The notes beneath the pieces were generated by a model. That model did no database searches, was not told the DNA's origin, and saw nothing but the letters and a program-made list of their open reading frames with translations. The position numbers and the translations under genes were made by a program. Of a stretch of 7,678 nt of DNA, positions 6,845 to 7,678 are shown in pieces. The stretch is from Siphonobacter sp048595215 (GTDB lineage Bacteria > Bacteroidota > Bacteroidia > Cytophagales > Spirosomataceae): positions 1 through 7,678 of the forward strand of contig NZ_JBMDWJ010000080.1 in assembly GCF_048595215.1 (NCBI RefSeq), given 5' to 3'. Within the stretch, counting starts at the first letter, position 1, and every line of letters starts with the position of its first letter.

Positions 6845-7675
6845 TTAAATCGTACGGAAGGAGAGATAAATTTTAGCCAGCATGAGCAGCTTCTGTACAT
6901 CGGGTACCCGAATTCTTTCTTCCTGAATACGGGCAATGGGAAGAGCCTTAATCTTAGCGAAAAGGCGTAGGTAATAACAATAAGCCAGGTATACGCCCAT
7001 GCGGGCCGAACGCGGCAACTGGCGAATACCCGTCAAAGCCGCATCAAAATCGGCCTGAATATCCGCTTCAATGCTTTTTTTATCCTGGGCAGAGAAACGG
7101 CTGAAATCAACGCCGGGGAAATAAACCCGCCCCCGATCGTGAAAATCGGACTTAATATCCCGTAAAAAATTCACTTTCTGAAAGGCCGAGCCCAGCCGGC
7201 GGGCCGGTTCGCACAACTGATCGTATTGCTGGCAGTCGCCGTCGCAGAAGACTCGAAGGCACATCAGACCCACAACCTCAGCCGAGCCATAAATGTAAGT
7301 TTCGTAGCCCGCTTCGTTGTATTTGGTCTCGTCGAGGTCCATTTCCATGGATCGGAGAAACGCTTCAATCAAGGGTCGTTCAATTCCAAACTGGTTGACT
7401 ACCTTCTGAAAGGAATGTAGCACGGGATTGAGACTAATCCCCTCTTCGATGGCTTGATACGTATCATGCTTAAACCGCAGTAGTAATTCCTTTTTGTTGA
7501 AATCGTGAAAGGTATCCACAATTTCATCCGCATAGCGTACAAACCCATAAATGGCATAGATGGCCCAGTGGAGTTTGGGATCCAAGGTTTTGATACCCAA
7601 GGTAAAGGAAGTACTGTACCGCTGGGTAATCAGGCGACTACATTCCAGCGTGGTTTGTTCGTATAAAGCCAGCAT
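6845..7675 (-). CDS. crtB: Phytoene synthase (squalene/phytoene synthase family)
   Basis: Head-to-head prenyl transferase that condenses two geranylgeranyl diphosphates through prephytoene diphosphate to phytoene, the first committed step of carotenoid synthesis; a cytosolic or membrane-associated enzyme. The 276 residues match the usual length of Bacteroidota CrtB. The start ATG at 7675 puts the conserved cysteine of LECSRLIT at residue 12, as I recall for flavobacterial CrtB, so this start is likely; only one codon (GAT) lies upstream in the window and a longer start cannot be excluded. Motifs: YSTSFTLGIK (20-29); YAIYGFVRYADEIVDTFHD (40-58) with the first Asp-rich site D50-x3-D54; YIYGSAEVVGLMCL (127-140); AFQKVNFLRDIKSD (164-177) with the second Asp-rich site D173-x3-D177; RGRVYFPGVD (181-190). 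All catalytic blocks are present. HpnC/HpnD-type squalene synthases are less likely, given the close flavobacterial-type CrtB wording. Upstream pathway genes such as crtI would lie beyond the right edge. Confidence 0.94.
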   Translation of the reverse strand: MLALYEQTTLECSRLITQRYSTSFTLGIKTLDPKLHWAIYAIYGFVRYADEIVDTFHDFNKKELLLRFKHDTYQAIEEGISLNPVLHSFQKVVNQFGIERPLIEAFLRSMEMDLDETKYNEAGYETYIYGSAEVVGLMCLRVFCDGDCQQYDQLCEPARRLGSAFQKVNFLRDIKSDFHDRGRVYFPGVDFSRFSAQDKKSIEADIQADFDAALTGIRQLPRSARMGVYLAYCYYLRLFAKIKALPIARIQEERIRVPDVQKLLMLAKIYLSFRTI

Positions 7676-7678
7676 ATC

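Noticed and set aside
6721..6936. 71-codon - strand reading frame overlapping the 3' end of crtB and running into the intergenic region
   Set aside because: It is out of frame with crtB over its first half, has no recognisable domain, and its tail is low-complexity AT-rich translation. It looks like a shadow frame.
1..7678. CRISPR array, tRNA/rRNA, transposase, phage or toxin-antitoxin genes
   Set aside because: None was seen. There is no regularly spaced repeat, no cloverleaf or rRNA motif, and all long frames are accounted for by four ordinary genes.

Overview
The window looks like a chromosomal segment of a member of the Bacteroidota, most likely Cytophagales (Spirosoma or Siphonobacter-like). 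Three things suggest this: a SusC/SusD outer-membrane pair, a phytoene synthase of the flavobacterial/cytophagal CrtB type, and A-rich start regions without Shine-Dalgarno sequences. The order placement is inference from protein character; no database was searched.

Layout, left to right. (1) Positions 1-1360, + strand: the C-terminal half of glycine decarboxylase (GcvP), cut by the left edge and followed by a textbook intrinsic terminator. (2) Positions 1361-1553: a convergent intergenic gap holding that terminator, a perfect 24-bp nested inverted repeat, and a small dyad directly behind the susD stop codon. (3) Positions 1554-6311, - strand: a two-gene operon with susC (TonB-dependent transporter) upstream and susD (surface lipoprotein) downstream, 42 bp apart. 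(4) Positions 6312-6844: a 533-bp intergenic region. Its susC-proximal part is a structured leader with two dyads, one of which reads as an intrinsic terminator on the opposite (+) strand. The rest is very AT-rich (about 18% G+C over 6601-6720) and carries a 16-bp palindrome, an 11-bp inverted repeat and repeated TTACAAA motifs. (5) Positions 6845-7675, - strand: crtB, essentially complete, with its start 3 bases from the right edge.

The genes serve three unrelated jobs: glycine cleavage and one-carbon metabolism, TonB-driven uptake of an unidentified glycan or other macromolecule, and carotenoid synthesis. SusC forms the barrel and SusD the lid of one uptake complex. No glycoside hydrolase, sulfatase, peptidase, ECF sigma/anti-sigma pair or hybrid two-component regulator lies in the window, so the substrate cannot be assigned.

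The coding content is conventional and I see no new protein system. The points worth a second look are all non-coding: the nested perfect inverted repeat between gcvP and susD, the wrong-way terminator in the susC leader (possible antisense RNA), and the repeated motifs in the AT-rich region upstream of susC.
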